Under the pieces are notes generated by a model, which saw only the letters and a program-made list of their open reading frames with translations, did no database searches and was not told the DNA's origin. Source: JAPPHY01 sp965247535 (GTDB lineage: Bacteria; Chloroflexota; Dehalococcoidia; Lucifugimonadales; UBA2985). Taken from it: a DNA stretch of 64,000 bases. The DNA lies in NCBI GenBank assembly GCA_965247535.1, contig OZ252018.1, positions 248,001 to 312,000 on the forward strand, given 5' to 3'. Of this stretch, positions 25,277 through 33,710 are shown one piece after another; position 1 is the stretch's first letter, and each line of letters starts with the position of its first letter. The position numbers and the translations under genes were made by a program.

Positions 25277-27709
25277 CTAGCGCAGCCTGAACAGGGCCGC
25301 CCACTTGATGCGGCTCCACGCATTCGCCAGCCCGGGCGCCTCGGCGGCATCGGGCCGCACGCCGCCGTACCTGTGGCGCACGTAGGCACGCGTCACAAGC
25401 TCCACCTCCGACCGCGCCTCAGGTAGCAGGCTCGAGAGGCTGTGCGAGTACTCCAGGGCGGTCTGCGAGGACGGCGCGCGGAATCCGAGTAACGTCGCCA
25501 GGCGTTGCATCCTGCGGTAGGCGGCCTGCGCGGACCAGGGCGCGCCGTACTGCGCGACCCACAGAATGCGCATCACCGACGCTCCGGCCAGCATGAAGCC
25601 GGCAAACATGAGGCCGCCCGCGCCCAGCGGCGTTCCGACCCTCACGCCGGGCTCCCGTGACGCCTCCTCGTCCGCGGCCGGGACATCGGCTTCCACCGCC
25701 ATCGATAGGTTCCGCGGCGACAGCTGGTCCGGACCGCGGGGCCGCACGGGGTAGATAGGCGACGGTTCGAACGGTGCCCAGCCCAGGCCGGGGAAGTAGA
25801 CCTCCGGCCACGAGTGGTTGTGGCTGTCGCGCACCAGGTACCCCTCCGGGTCGACCTCGCCGGGCGCGAATCCGAGCACCAGCCGCGTGGGTACTCCCTG
25901 CGTCCTCAGCATCATCGCCATCGCAGAGGCGAAGTAGTCGCTGTAGCTCTCCCTGGACTCGAACAGGAAGTAGTCAACCGCGTCGGCCTCGTTGGGCAGG
26001 AAGATTGGGACACTACTGTACTCCAGAGTTCGAAGGTAGGACTCCACGGCAAAGGCCATGTCGTACGGGTTGGCCGCGCCGTCGACCAGCTCGTCGGCAA
26101 GAGAAGAGACCCTCTCGGGCAGAGACGGCGGTATCTGTAGGTATCGCTCGACTATGCGTGGAGGGTAGTCCCGCGGGGCGGCGCGCAGTAACGCCTCGTC
26201 CGCGACCAGGATGTCGGAATCGACGGCGTAGCTGTTGCCAAGCCCGAGCTGGCCCTGCGTGGTGAAGAGTACAGGGGAGTCCTCCAGCGGTGCGCGGACT
26301 ACCTCCAGCGCGAGGGTCTGGCCGGGGCCGTCCAGGGCGCTCCGCAGGTCCTCCGTGTATGCGGGCGAGCCTGGGTCAACGACTACGACCGACTCCTCGC
26401 CGGCAGGTCCGGCCGACTTGACGACGGCGGAAACGCGCAGGTTGGCGGGCAGCCGCGATACGTCCGGCGACCCCGCCGTGGAAGCCAGCTCCGACTCCAG
26501 GGCGCGCAGGTCGCCGGTCAGATCGTCGCTGCGGCCGGGGTCGGCCAGGTCCAGCCGGTGTGCCGTCGACACGGGAGCCTGCAGCTGCGCGTCGGGGTCG
26601 ACGTCCGCAGGGTTTCCGGCGATGAACAGGTAAGGCGTCTCCACGTACAGGTATATGGTGTAGGTGGTCGGCCGCGTGATGGGCGGCCCGTCGCTTTCCC
26701 CGGAGGCAGGCACTTCCGGCGGGGGTATCACGTCCAGCGTCGCCGTGTCCTGCACCTTCCAGACCTTGGACGTGTAGTGATCGTATGCCACCGCCGACCA
26801 GTAGTACGGATAGTCGGCCTCCGCAAAGAGGATCGGTTCGGTGCTGTTGGACACCGGCCTCACGAGTGACAGCACGGAGCCCAGGAACCGGACGGAGAGT
26901 ATCTCACGGCTGCTTGGGCCGCCGAATACGCGGCTCACCTCGTCCCGGATCTCGCCTCTGGCGGTCCCGTTAACGGGGTTGTAGAACCAGTCCAGCGGCG
27001 TAGATGGCGATTCGCCGAGGGGTAGCACCGCTGCCAGCACCACTAGGGCCGCGCTGATCCACAGGCCGTGCACCAGCGACCTCCGGTGGAGCGATGCGGG
27101 ATGCGCCACGCCCTGTGCCAGCAGCGCTTCCATCCGTCCCCGGCTGGTGGCGTGCGCGATCGTGATCAGGCACAACAGGAGGAACGCCCACAGATAGGGA
27201 GAGGTGCTTCCGGGCTGGTAGGTGACGTTGATGATCGTGACGGCGCCCACCGGCAGGAGGGTCATCCACACGCTGCGATAGCGCAGAAACGCCAGCGTGG
27301 TCAGGTAGGACATGGCCCAGGTGAGGGCCGTTATGGTAACGGACAGAGGCAGCTGGTCCGAGACCGTCTCGCCGCTGCGCAGGGCCGAGATCCAGCCGGA
27401 GAGGCCCGAGAGCAGCGCGTCGAGCTTGTCGAATGGCGCATCGCCTTCGGCGACGAGCGTGCCGCAGGCGCAGGCCACGAGAGCGCCGGCGGCCAGGGCC
27501 CGAAGGTGCAGGTACGCGCGACGCTGATTCGAGGCGAAGGCGTGTGCGGCGAGGATGGCAGCCAGGAATGCCGCCGGCGCCAGAAGCGGCGCTTTCACCC
27601 AACCTGCGAACTGCAGCGACGAGGCCGCTGTTACCAGCAGGGCCGCCTGAAGCCAGAAGGCCGCGCCGGTCCTCTGTAGGAAGCCCGGAATGTAGGCTGT
27701 TGGTGGCAA
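25277..27709 (-). CDS. TgpA-like transglutaminase-fold membrane protein, catalytic Cys replaced
   Basis: The 810-residue protein has the DUF3488/TgpA plan: about seven N-terminal membrane helices (residues 15-240), a long extracytoplasmic region, a transglutaminase-like core (about 530-640), a membrane helix near residue 700 and a cytoplasmic DUF4129-like tail. The core contains YFASAMAMMLRTQGVPTR, SHNHSWPEVYFPGLGWAPFE and downstream strands. The residue that is normally the nucleophilic Cys (GYCEYFASA) is Ser590 here (SYSDYFASA; codon AGC at 25940-25942), so classical transglutaminase activity is doubtful. The start is TTG 27709 with GGAGG upstream. It lies between two thiolase-like genes. 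Confidence 0.88.
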   Translation of the reverse strand: MPPTAYIPGFLQRTGAAFWLQAALLVTAASSLQFAGWVKAPLLAPAAFLAAILAAHAFASNQRRAYLHLRALAAGALVACACGTLVAEGDAPFDKLDALLSGLSGWISALRSGETVSDQLPLSVTITALTWAMSYLTTLAFLRYRSVWMTLLPVGAVTIINVTYQPGSTSPYLWAFLLLCLITIAHATSRGRMEALLAQGVAHPASLHRRSLVHGLWISAALVVLAAVLPLGESPSTPLDWFYNPVNGTARGEIRDEVSRVFGGPSSREILSVRFLGSVLSLVRPVSNSTEPILFAEADYPYYWSAVAYDHYTSKVWKVQDTATLDVIPPPEVPASGESDGPPITRPTTYTIYLYVETPYLFIAGNPADVDPDAQLQAPVSTAHRLDLADPGRSDDLTGDLRALESELASTAGSPDVSRLPANLRVSAVVKSAGPAGEESVVVVDPGSPAYTEDLRSALDGPGQTLALEVVRAPLEDSPVLFTTQGQLGLGNSYAVDSDILVADEALLRAAPRDYPPRIVERYLQIPPSLPERVSSLADELVDGAANPYDMAFAVESYLRTLEYSSVPIFLPNEADAVDYFLFESRESYSDYFASAMAMMLRTQGVPTRLVLGFAPGEVDPEGYLVRDSHNHSWPEVYFPGLGWAPFEPSPIYPVRPRGPDQLSPRNLSMAVEADVPAADEEASREPGVRVGTPLGAGGLMFAGFMLAGASVMRILWVAQYGAPWSAQAAYRRMQRLATLLGFRAPSSQTALEYSHSLSSLLPEARSEVELVTRAYVRHRYGGVRPDAAEAPGLANAWSRIKWAALFRLR

Positions 27710-27855
27710 GCTAGGCCTCCGGGCCCGACTCTATCGCGATGCCGGCCTGCGCGCCGAGGAAGCCTCGCGGCCGCCAGCCGCCGCGGGAGCGGTGCCGGCT
27801 ACCCTGATCGCTGGGCGGCCGGCCTCGCTCCCTACGTTCTCGAGCATGTTCGAGG

Positions 27856-29193
27856 CTACGACGGGACGTTGGAAAGGCAGAGGTAGGCGGAGCTGGTGAA
27901 GGGAGCGAAGGCGCAGATGGCTGTCTCCGCCTTCACGCTGACCTGCCGGCTGCCCGCGGTCCCGCGGAGCTGCTGAATGCTGTCGATGTACATGGACGTC
28001 CGGGTTCGGCCGTTGCCCAAGTTGCCGCCGCCGGAGCAGAACGGATGAGGCCCCTCAACGCTGATGTCGCCGTTGAAGAAGTCCCTTGCTTCGCCATAGC
28101 CCACGCCGTGCCAACCGAATGCCTCCAGGAAGAACGGGAGGAACCAGGAGTAGCCGTCGTACGGGTTGAAGATGTCCACGTCCCTGGGCGTCCAGCCTGA
28201 GCCTTCGTAGGCCATCTGGGCGGCCATGGCGTTTGCCACCTCCTGCTCGTCGCAGGTGATCTGGCTGCTGCGGGGTCTGCCCGTGTTGCCCTGGTTGTGG
28301 TTCATCACGTAGACTGGCTTCTGCTTCATGTCCTTCGCGCGCTCCGCAGTGGCGAAGACAAAGGCGCCAACGGCGTTGATCGGCCTGTCGCAGTCCCAGA
28401 TCTTGATTGGCCAGAAGGTGGGACGAGAGTTGAGGTAGTCCTCATGGGTTAGGCCGGAGGCGCCGTTCTGGTAGTAGAAGCTCCAGCCCTCCATGTCGGA
28501 ATCCTGCTTCATGAGGCCGTTCCGGTGCTCGTTGATGATGACGGGGGCCATCATGTCGTCCCATTCCACGCCGTACTTGTGGCAGTAGCCCTGTAGCGGC
28601 AGCGCGTCCTGGCCGCCGGCTGCGCCCCACGGCGTGTTCCACTGGCGAGCGCCCCTGGAGTGGTCCTCGGCGTTGTCGCCGCCGCGGCGGTAGCGGCCTT
28701 CCAGGTTGTTGGCGGTGTAGACGTACACCCCGACCTGGTACTTGCCCTCCGCGCAGGCCTGGGCTGCGTAGCCCATCCCCTCACCGATTGCGGGTATGTC
28801 GTCCGCCGTGTACGTCACGTTGGACAGCTCCGGCATCTGGCTCAGGAGCCAGCGGTTGGTGACGATGCTGATGCCCTCCTCGGAGTCGTAGGGTGGCGCG
28901 AGGTATGGGCGATAGGGCCCCCACTGGCCGGCGGGTCCGGCCACGTTGAAGCCGGCCATGTTGTCCGGGCAGCAGAGCAGGCCGTCGACCTCCTCCGGCT
29001 TCACGCCCGCGTCGTCCAGGGCTCGTCGGACTGCCTGGATGGCGTAGGCGCCCAGGATAGTGTCCATGGTGACGCCGTCCCATCGCCGGTCCACCGGCGA
29101 GTGGCCCCATCCTGTGATCGCCACCTTGCCCTGGTGCGGCCAGACGCCCAGGCCGGTCGTGTCCCTTCTCCAGCTAGTCTCTTGTGTGGTCAC
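27856..29193 (-). CDS. Thiolase-family protein, paralogue lacking the usual Cys
   Basis: The 445-residue protein is a clear paralogue of the gene at 23825, sharing TTGLGVWPHQGKVAITG, AVRRALDDAGVKPEEVDGLL, ATAERAKDMKQKPVYVMNHN and a SGGGNLGNGRTR C-terminus. At the position of the probable nucleophilic Cys the sequence reads PAIGEGMGYAAQAC, with Ala aligned to Cys. It may be a structural or lipid-binding subunit of a thiolase/DUF35 complex. The start is GTG 29193 behind AGAGGTGG. The DUF35 gene lies 57 bases upstream on the same strand. Confidence 0.86.
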   Translation of the reverse strand: MTTQETSWRRDTTGLGVWPHQGKVAITGWGHSPVDRRWDGVTMDTILGAYAIQAVRRALDDAGVKPEEVDGLLCCPDNMAGFNVAGPAGQWGPYRPYLAPPYDSEEGISIVTNRWLLSQMPELSNVTYTADDIPAIGEGMGYAAQACAEGKYQVGVYVYTANNLEGRYRRGGDNAEDHSRGARQWNTPWGAAGGQDALPLQGYCHKYGVEWDDMMAPVIINEHRNGLMKQDSDMEGWSFYYQNGASGLTHEDYLNSRPTFWPIKIWDCDRPINAVGAFVFATAERAKDMKQKPVYVMNHNQGNTGRPRSSQITCDEQEVANAMAAQMAYEGSGWTPRDVDIFNPYDGYSWFLPFFLEAFGWHGVGYGEARDFFNGDISVEGPHPFCSGGGNLGNGRTRTSMYIDSIQQLRGTAGSRQVSVKAETAICAFAPFTSSAYLCLSNVPS

Positions 29194-29250
29194 GTTCCAC
29201 CTCTTTTCTTATGCGGTGATTGGCTCCGTATCGCCCGTGCGATGCGTTCG

Positions 29251-29658
29251 CTACTCGACCAGCTTCCACTCGTGTATCAGCTGGCCCGGAGCGACCTCTT
29301 CGAAGACGACCTCCACGGCGGCTCCCACGGGGACCTCCCTCACGGGAACACCGGGCAGGTTGGAGTAGAAGTTGATGCGGGGGTCGTCGTCCAGGGCGAT
29401 GAGGGCGATGTTGAAGGGCTGGTCGGGCACGCGCCTCTGGAGCCGGGTGTCCGCGGACACCATGAACGTGGATATGTGCCCCTTGCCGCTGGTCTCCTTC
29501 CACCCCAGGTTCTCGGAGTTGCAGTCCTGGCAGCGAGGCCTGGGTGGGTATTGCAGCGTGGGGCAGTCGTTGCAGCTCTGGACCACCAGCTTTTGCTCAT
29601 TGACAGCGTCCCAGAACGGCTTGCTCAGGTCATCGGCCACGGGAATCATCTTTGGCAA
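29251..29658 (-). CDS. DUF35 zinc-ribbon/OB-fold protein, thiolase partner
   Basis: The 135-residue protein has the rubredoxin-like zinc ribbon (CNDCPTLQYPPRPRCQDC, two CxxC pairs) followed by an OB-fold (GKGHISTFMVS... PFNIALIAL...). DUF35 proteins bind acyl-CoA and form complexes with SCP2-like thiolases and aldolases. Start TTG 29658 is supported by AGGAGGT five to six bases upstream and by the MPKMIPVADDLSKPFWDA N-terminus. It is the first gene of a minus-strand run with the thiolase paralogue. Confidence 0.92.
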   Translation of the reverse strand: MPKMIPVADDLSKPFWDAVNEQKLVVQSCNDCPTLQYPPRPRCQDCNSENLGWKETSGKGHISTFMVSADTRLQRRVPDQPFNIALIALDDDPRINFYSNLPGVPVREVPVGAAVEVVFEEVAPGQLIHEWKLVE

Positions 29659-29986
29659 TGGATACCTCCTCTGCGTGCTACCTTTTCGACGACATAATAT
29701 GCTACTCCGAAGATTTCGGCAAGCGGCAGGCGTGCGGCGGTTGCAGGTCGCGCCGCCGGGCCCTCCGAGGGCAACGCCCGTGCGGCCGGCGGGCGCTAAG
29801 TCACACGCTCGGAGGCCGGTTACGCTCGGGATTCGAGGGCGGCCGCCCAGGCTTGCCCGCCCTCTTCAACGGCATGTATACTCATAGGCGCCCGCATCGA
29901 GATGCGCACGACGCCTCGCCCGGCCGCCGCGCTGCGATGAGCGCTCAGCCTTGCACGGCACGCCACGACGGGTGATGGCGAGACAC
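29659..29986. other. Intergenic region upstream of tRNA-Val, with a hairpin
   Basis: No convincing gene is present. A perfect 8-bp stem GAGGGCGG/CCGCCCTC with a 14-base loop lies at 29835-29864; it has no T run after it. A promoter-like pair overlaps its end and is listed separately. Confidence 0.6.
29853..29882 (+). promoter_or_regulatory. Possible promoter of tRNA-Val
   Basis: TTGCCC (-35) and TATACT (-10) are separated by 18 bp, with TG directly before the -10. The predicted start lies about 100 bases before the tRNA. The -35 overlaps the right arm of the hairpin at 29835-29864. Confidence 0.45.
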
Positions 29987-30063
29987 GGGCGGTTAGCTCA
30001 GCTGGTTAGAGCGCTTGCTTCACACGCAAGAGGTCAGTGGTTCAAGTCCACTACCGCCCACCA
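29987..30063 (+). tRNA. tRNA-Val (anticodon CAC)
   Basis: A full cloverleaf can be drawn: acceptor GGGCGGT/ACCGCCC, D-arm with TAGCTCAGCTGGTTAGAGC, anticodon stem CTTGC/GCAAG with loop TTCACAC (anticodon CAC, reading GTG), and T-arm with GGTTCAAGTCC. CCA is encoded at 30061-30063. Foreign-looking sequence begins immediately after it, and its 3' end is the left side of an att-like direct repeat. Confidence 0.96.
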
Positions 30064-30121
30064 AGCTGGACAAAATCAAGAACCTTCACCTAGAGGTTCA
30101 GATTGGTGCTATAGCTAATCC
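30058..30121 (+). repeat. Att-like direct repeat, left copy at tRNA-Val 3' end
   Basis: These 64 bases start with the last bases of the tRNA (CCACCAA) and match the segment at 31372-31435 at about 53 of 64 positions by hand alignment. Differences are mostly conservative if the segment is read as protein (DKIKNLHLEVQIGAIANP here). Confidence 0.65.
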
Positions 30122-30489
30122 CTCTCAAGAGACCAAGATTTGCCATGACACAACAAAGTGCGCGGCAGCCTACCCAATAGCGCCACCGCCAAGACAAAAT
30201 GGAGACGCCGGAGCTTAAGGAACCTGGTATTTGTCCCCATAGGACACACCTAATCGACGGAGGATCAGCCTACGTTTAGGCCATCATTCATTCCAGTGAA
30301 AAGTAGTATCGCTAGAGTCCGTATAGCCCCAGGAAGCACTTGGAGCGCGTTCAGAACGCATAGCACCAGCCAAGGGGGTCGTAGTACAGCCTCCGCAGGC
30401 CTGCCGGGAGGAGGTGGTCGGGCTACATCAAGTGTACGACGGCCAGGTCACTCTCCCTACGAGCGGCACGCTTGTGATAGTGCGGGGCG
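30122..30489. other. Non-coding stretch within tRNA-Val-linked insert
   Basis: I see no supported gene. The open frame that continues from the tRNA repeat to 30218 has no recognisable domain beyond the repeat itself. Short open frames near 30296-30493 have no ribosome-binding site and no family features. Confidence 0.5.
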
Positions 30490-31311
30490 ATGAGCGGTTT
30501 CACGCAGGCCGTGCTGAAGTATCGCTGGGAGCTGTGGCTGTTCGTCGGCGTCCCGCTGGTGGTGAGCGTCACGTGGGTGATCGAATCCTCACGCCCGGAG
30601 CTGTTCACTCTGCCCCTCAGCTCGCAGGACCTCCCCTACATCAGCCCGAAGCCCATCGTGCTCTTGCTGTTGCTGGGCCTTTCGTACCTGCGCGTGCGCC
30701 GGTTGGGCCGGCCCACGCTGGCGCTGGTCTGGGCGTACGGCGTCGCCGCTGCACTGGCGAATGCGGTGGCTACGGTTGCTATCCAGGTATTCGGTACTCC
30801 TCTCCCAGGGTCGAGGGCTACGTTGTCGTTGGTGGCTTCGGTCGTAGCACTAGCTATCCTCGTCTGGTTCGGCCGGCAGGCGTCCAGAATCAGCCTAGGC
30901 CACGCTCTCTTGCTGGTTGGGTTGTCCACTACGCTCCCTCGAGGTATCAGTCCGCTGATCAGCGTCTCCCCGATCCTCACAGCGGTGGATTTGCCGTACC
31001 GCATCGTGTCATGGTCGATCGTGCTAGCGTTCAGTGTTGCGCTGAGCCTGCTGGCTGTCTGGGCGCTCGGCCGCTTCGATTCGGCGAGCGGCGTTGCCCG
31101 CACGAGGATGGTCATCGCGTTGTTCAGCGTGGCCGTGCTCGTGCTTATATCCACGCATGGGGCGATAGTGTCGTGGCAATCAGAGTCCCTACAACCAGCT
31201 TTCACCAGCGCACTGGTCAGCGCGATCTTCGCCGTCAGCTATGCAGTTGTGATCGCGCTGATCTACGTGTTGCGTGTGCGGACGCCGCGCGAGCGGGAGT
31301 CTGCGGGCTAG
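30490..31311 (+). CDS. Multi-pass membrane protein of unknown function, island cargo
   Basis: The 273-residue protein has about eight hydrophobic helices (for example WLFVGVPLVVSVTWVI, PIVLLLLLGLSYL and VLVLISTHGAIVSW) with short polar loops and an Arg/Glu-rich C-terminus. I do not recognise a family. It is the only gene between the two att-like repeats at 30058 and 31372. The ATG at 30490 has a GGGGCG-type upstream sequence but no strong Shine-Dalgarno site, so the start is uncertain. Confidence 0.6.
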   Translation: MSGFTQAVLKYRWELWLFVGVPLVVSVTWVIESSRPELFTLPLSSQDLPYISPKPIVLLLLLGLSYLRVRRLGRPTLALVWAYGVAAALANAVATVAIQVFGTPLPGSRATLSLVASVVALAILVWFGRQASRISLGHALLLVGLSTTLPRGISPLISVSPILTAVDLPYRIVSWSIVLAFSVALSLLAVWALGRFDSASGVARTRMVIALFSVAVLVLISTHGAIVSWQSESLQPAFTSALVSAIFAVSYAVVIALIYVLRVRTPRERESAG

Positions 31312-31371
31312 CTGCGCGGCCTCGGATCGCGGCGGAGTGGTTTGGGTTTAGTTGCCTACTGGTCGGTTGGA

Positions 31372-31435
31372 CCACCAAACGGGACAAAAACAAGAACTTT
31401 CACATTGAGATTCGTATTGGAGCTGTAGCTAATCC
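31372..31435 (+). repeat. Att-like direct repeat, right copy
   Basis: This is the partner of 30058-30121. It keeps the CCACCAA that, in the left copy, is the tRNA 3' end plus CCA, and continues with GGACAAAAACAAGAAC. Read as protein it gives DKNKNFHIEIRIGAVANP followed by a stop. Confidence 0.65.
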
Positions 31436-31588
31436 TTAGACTTCATGCTGTTGGGGCTAGGGCCGCTACGAGCCAACGCAGTAGGCTCGACTCTACGGCT
31501 GTAGCGATGCCCGCCCTGGGCCTAGGATGTAGAGTTCAGACAGGTAACAGAAGGATGCCGAGAAACTATCGGATAGAGCGGGATGCCA

Positions 31589-32349
31589 TCATTCAGAGAT
31601 GGTACGGTGGCAATCCCCAACCCAGGAACCCGAAACTCCACTGAAGCTGGACAAGAGGAATTCGCTCATCTCCTGAGCGAAGGCGGCGATGGTGTCGGCG
31701 CTGTCCTTGTACTGCCGCCGCTCCGCCAGCACGGCCCTTGCCTCGTCTGCGGCGCTCTCCAGGTTCTCCTTGCGTTCCCTCAGTGCCACAATGTGATCCG
31801 AGGCAGCGGCCACGTCGGTGCTGTCGCTCTTCGATATGAAGTGCAAGACGCGGCCCAGTTGCTTCTTGACCTCCTCAAGCTCCGCCTCGATGCTCCGGCT
31901 TCTGACGGTGCTCCCGGGCCGCTCCGTCCATCTCCTCGTCGATGAGCTTCACTAGGTCTCTGATGTTGGACTCGGTTAGGATGCTCTCTCTGATCTACGA
32001 TTAGCTTCTCGAATGCCCTGGCGTTGAGCGTCGGCGCGCTGCAGGCCTCCGCCCCCAGCTTGAGTAAGGATTGGCAAACGTAGTAGGCGTACTTGCCACT
32101 CTTGGCCTAGGAGGCGGACATGGCCCGGCCGCAGCTCTCGCACCTGAGAATGCCGCTGAGCAGGCAGGGGCTGGGCGTCCGCCTGGGGTTCGCCTGCTTC
32201 GGGGCGCGGAAGCCGAGCAGCTTCTTCGCCCGCTGGTACTCCCGCTTGCTGATGATGGCGGGGTGGGCGTCCTCGACCCGCACGGGCGGCTGACTGTCTT
32301 TGGCGGTGGTTCCCCATACCACAGCTCCCGTGTACGCAGGTCAAGTTAG
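31589..32349 (-). pseudogene. Serine recombinase remnant (recombinase domain, zinc ribbon, coiled coil)
   Basis: On the minus strand, 32107-32340 encodes the recombinase domain (VVWGTTAKDSQPPVRVEDAH, KREYQRAKKLLGFRAPK) and zinc ribbon start (LLSGILRCESCGRAMSAS). An in-frame TAG at 32107-32109 follows, after which the same frame continues AKSGKYAYYVCQSLLKLGAE. Further on, the coiled-coil tail is readable only by switching frames (SNIRDLVKLIDEEMDGA, then EAELEEVKKQLG and the piece ending at 31589). The N-terminal catalytic serine domain is missing. Large serine recombinases integrate phages and islands. This one is dead, with one nonsense codon, at least two frameshifts and a 5' truncation. Confidence 0.85.
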
Positions 32350-32482
32350 GTGCCGGAAGATTTCGGCGCGATGGTTGTCTCCGCAGGGCGCAACAACGAT
32401 AATGGGTTGCACTGCCCTCGTGCCCGCTATTGGTGCAATAGGGCCATCTCGTATAGGCTTTGACTTGCGGAGGCAACAATAA

Positions 32483-33472
32483 ATGGAGAACGCTATTTAC
32501 ACCCCAGAGGGCTACACGGATCGAATACGACAAGAGTTCGGAAACTGCCTCATTGAGACGAATCTTTCTCAAGGTGAGAAATTCATAGGCAAAGTACGGG
32601 ATCGATACGATCTTGGGGATCGTATGGTACTCATCACCACGGACCGACAAAGTGCCTTCGACCGGGTGCTGGCCGCTATCCCCTTCAAAGGGCAGGTCCT
32701 CAACATGACGAGCGCATGGTGGTTTGAACAGACCCGCCACATTGTGCCAAATCAGGTTCTATCCATCCCCGATCCAAACGTCACAGTTGCCAAAAAATGT
32801 ACCGTCTTCCCGATCGAGTTCGTGGTGCGTGGATACATCACCGGAACCACGAACACCTCCCTCTGGACGGTCTACCAGAGTGGTCGGCGTCACTACTGTG
32901 GCATCGATTTGCCCGACGGCCTCATGAAAAACCAGAAGCTCCCGACTAATTACCTCACACCGACCACCAAGGAGGGGGACCACGACCGTCCGATCAGCCC
33001 TGACGAGATCGTGTCCGAGAGCTGGATGACGGCCGATGATTGGGAACAATGTAGCCGCATCGCGCAGGAACTTTTCGCTTTCGGTCAAGCCAAGGCAGCC
33101 GAGCATGGCCTAGTTCTCGTCGATACCAAATATGAGATGGGCCGTGACGAGAACGGTGAGATCCTTCTGATCGACGAGATCCACACCCCTGACTCTAGTC
33201 GCTACTGGGTCGCCGGCTCTTATCAACAGCGCATGCGGGAGGGACAGGAACCGGACAACGTCGACAAAGAATTCCTCCGGCTCTGGTTCACGGAGAACTG
33301 CAACCCCTACGAGGATGAGGTCCTACCACCAGCACCGTATGACCTTGTAATCGAGCTCTCAAGACGCTACATCTACCTGTACGAGAAGATCACCGGTCGC
33401 TCTTTCGAGTTTCCAGAGGCGGACCAACCGATCGAGACACGTTTGGAAAGCAACCTTGAAGGAATCACATGA
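32483..33472 (+). CDS. purC: Phosphoribosylaminoimidazole-succinocarboxamide synthase (SAICAR synthetase)
   Basis: The 329-residue protein is the longer, yeast-Ade1-like form of PurC. It has KVRDRYDLGDRMVLITTDR, SAFDRVL, FPIEFVVRGYITGTT, LVDTKYEMGRDENGEI, LIDEIHTPDSSRYW and a C-terminal helical region with DKEFLRLWF. It condenses CAIR with aspartate in purine synthesis using ATP. The ATG at 32483 has GGAGG nine bases upstream. The gene is visibly AT-richer than the flanks, sits alone rather than in a pur operon, and lies beside a recombinase remnant, which suggests horizontal acquisition. Motifs look intact. Confidence 0.95.
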   Translation: MENAIYTPEGYTDRIRQEFGNCLIETNLSQGEKFIGKVRDRYDLGDRMVLITTDRQSAFDRVLAAIPFKGQVLNMTSAWWFEQTRHIVPNQVLSIPDPNVTVAKKCTVFPIEFVVRGYITGTTNTSLWTVYQSGRRHYCGIDLPDGLMKNQKLPTNYLTPTTKEGDHDRPISPDEIVSESWMTADDWEQCSRIAQELFAFGQAKAAEHGLVLVDTKYEMGRDENGEILLIDEIHTPDSSRYWVAGSYQQRMREGQEPDNVDKEFLRLWFTENCNPYEDEVLPPAPYDLVIELSRRYIYLYEKITGRSFEFPEADQPIETRLESNLEGIT

Positions 33473-33710
33473 AGGTATACGGAGGGCAATAGGGCCAAGG
33501 TGATTCTGCTTCCACTTCAATTGACAGAAAGCCCTATCCAATAAGCATGAAGTGCAGGCTAACCAGGCGCTCACTTTGACTGAGCCAGAGAAGGTTTTTA
33601 TAAGGTTTTCGCTTCGCATCGCAAACACCGTTAGCTCTTCTCCGACAATTCGTCGCCGGGGCTCGTCAAGATAGCTTGATCACTAAGCTGAAATTGAATC
33701 GATCACAACA

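Noticed and set aside
30414..31439. 341-codon plus-strand frame overlapping the island membrane protein
   Set aside because: Only its last part, in the repeat, resembles protein; the rest is a frame-shifted reading of the membrane-protein gene.
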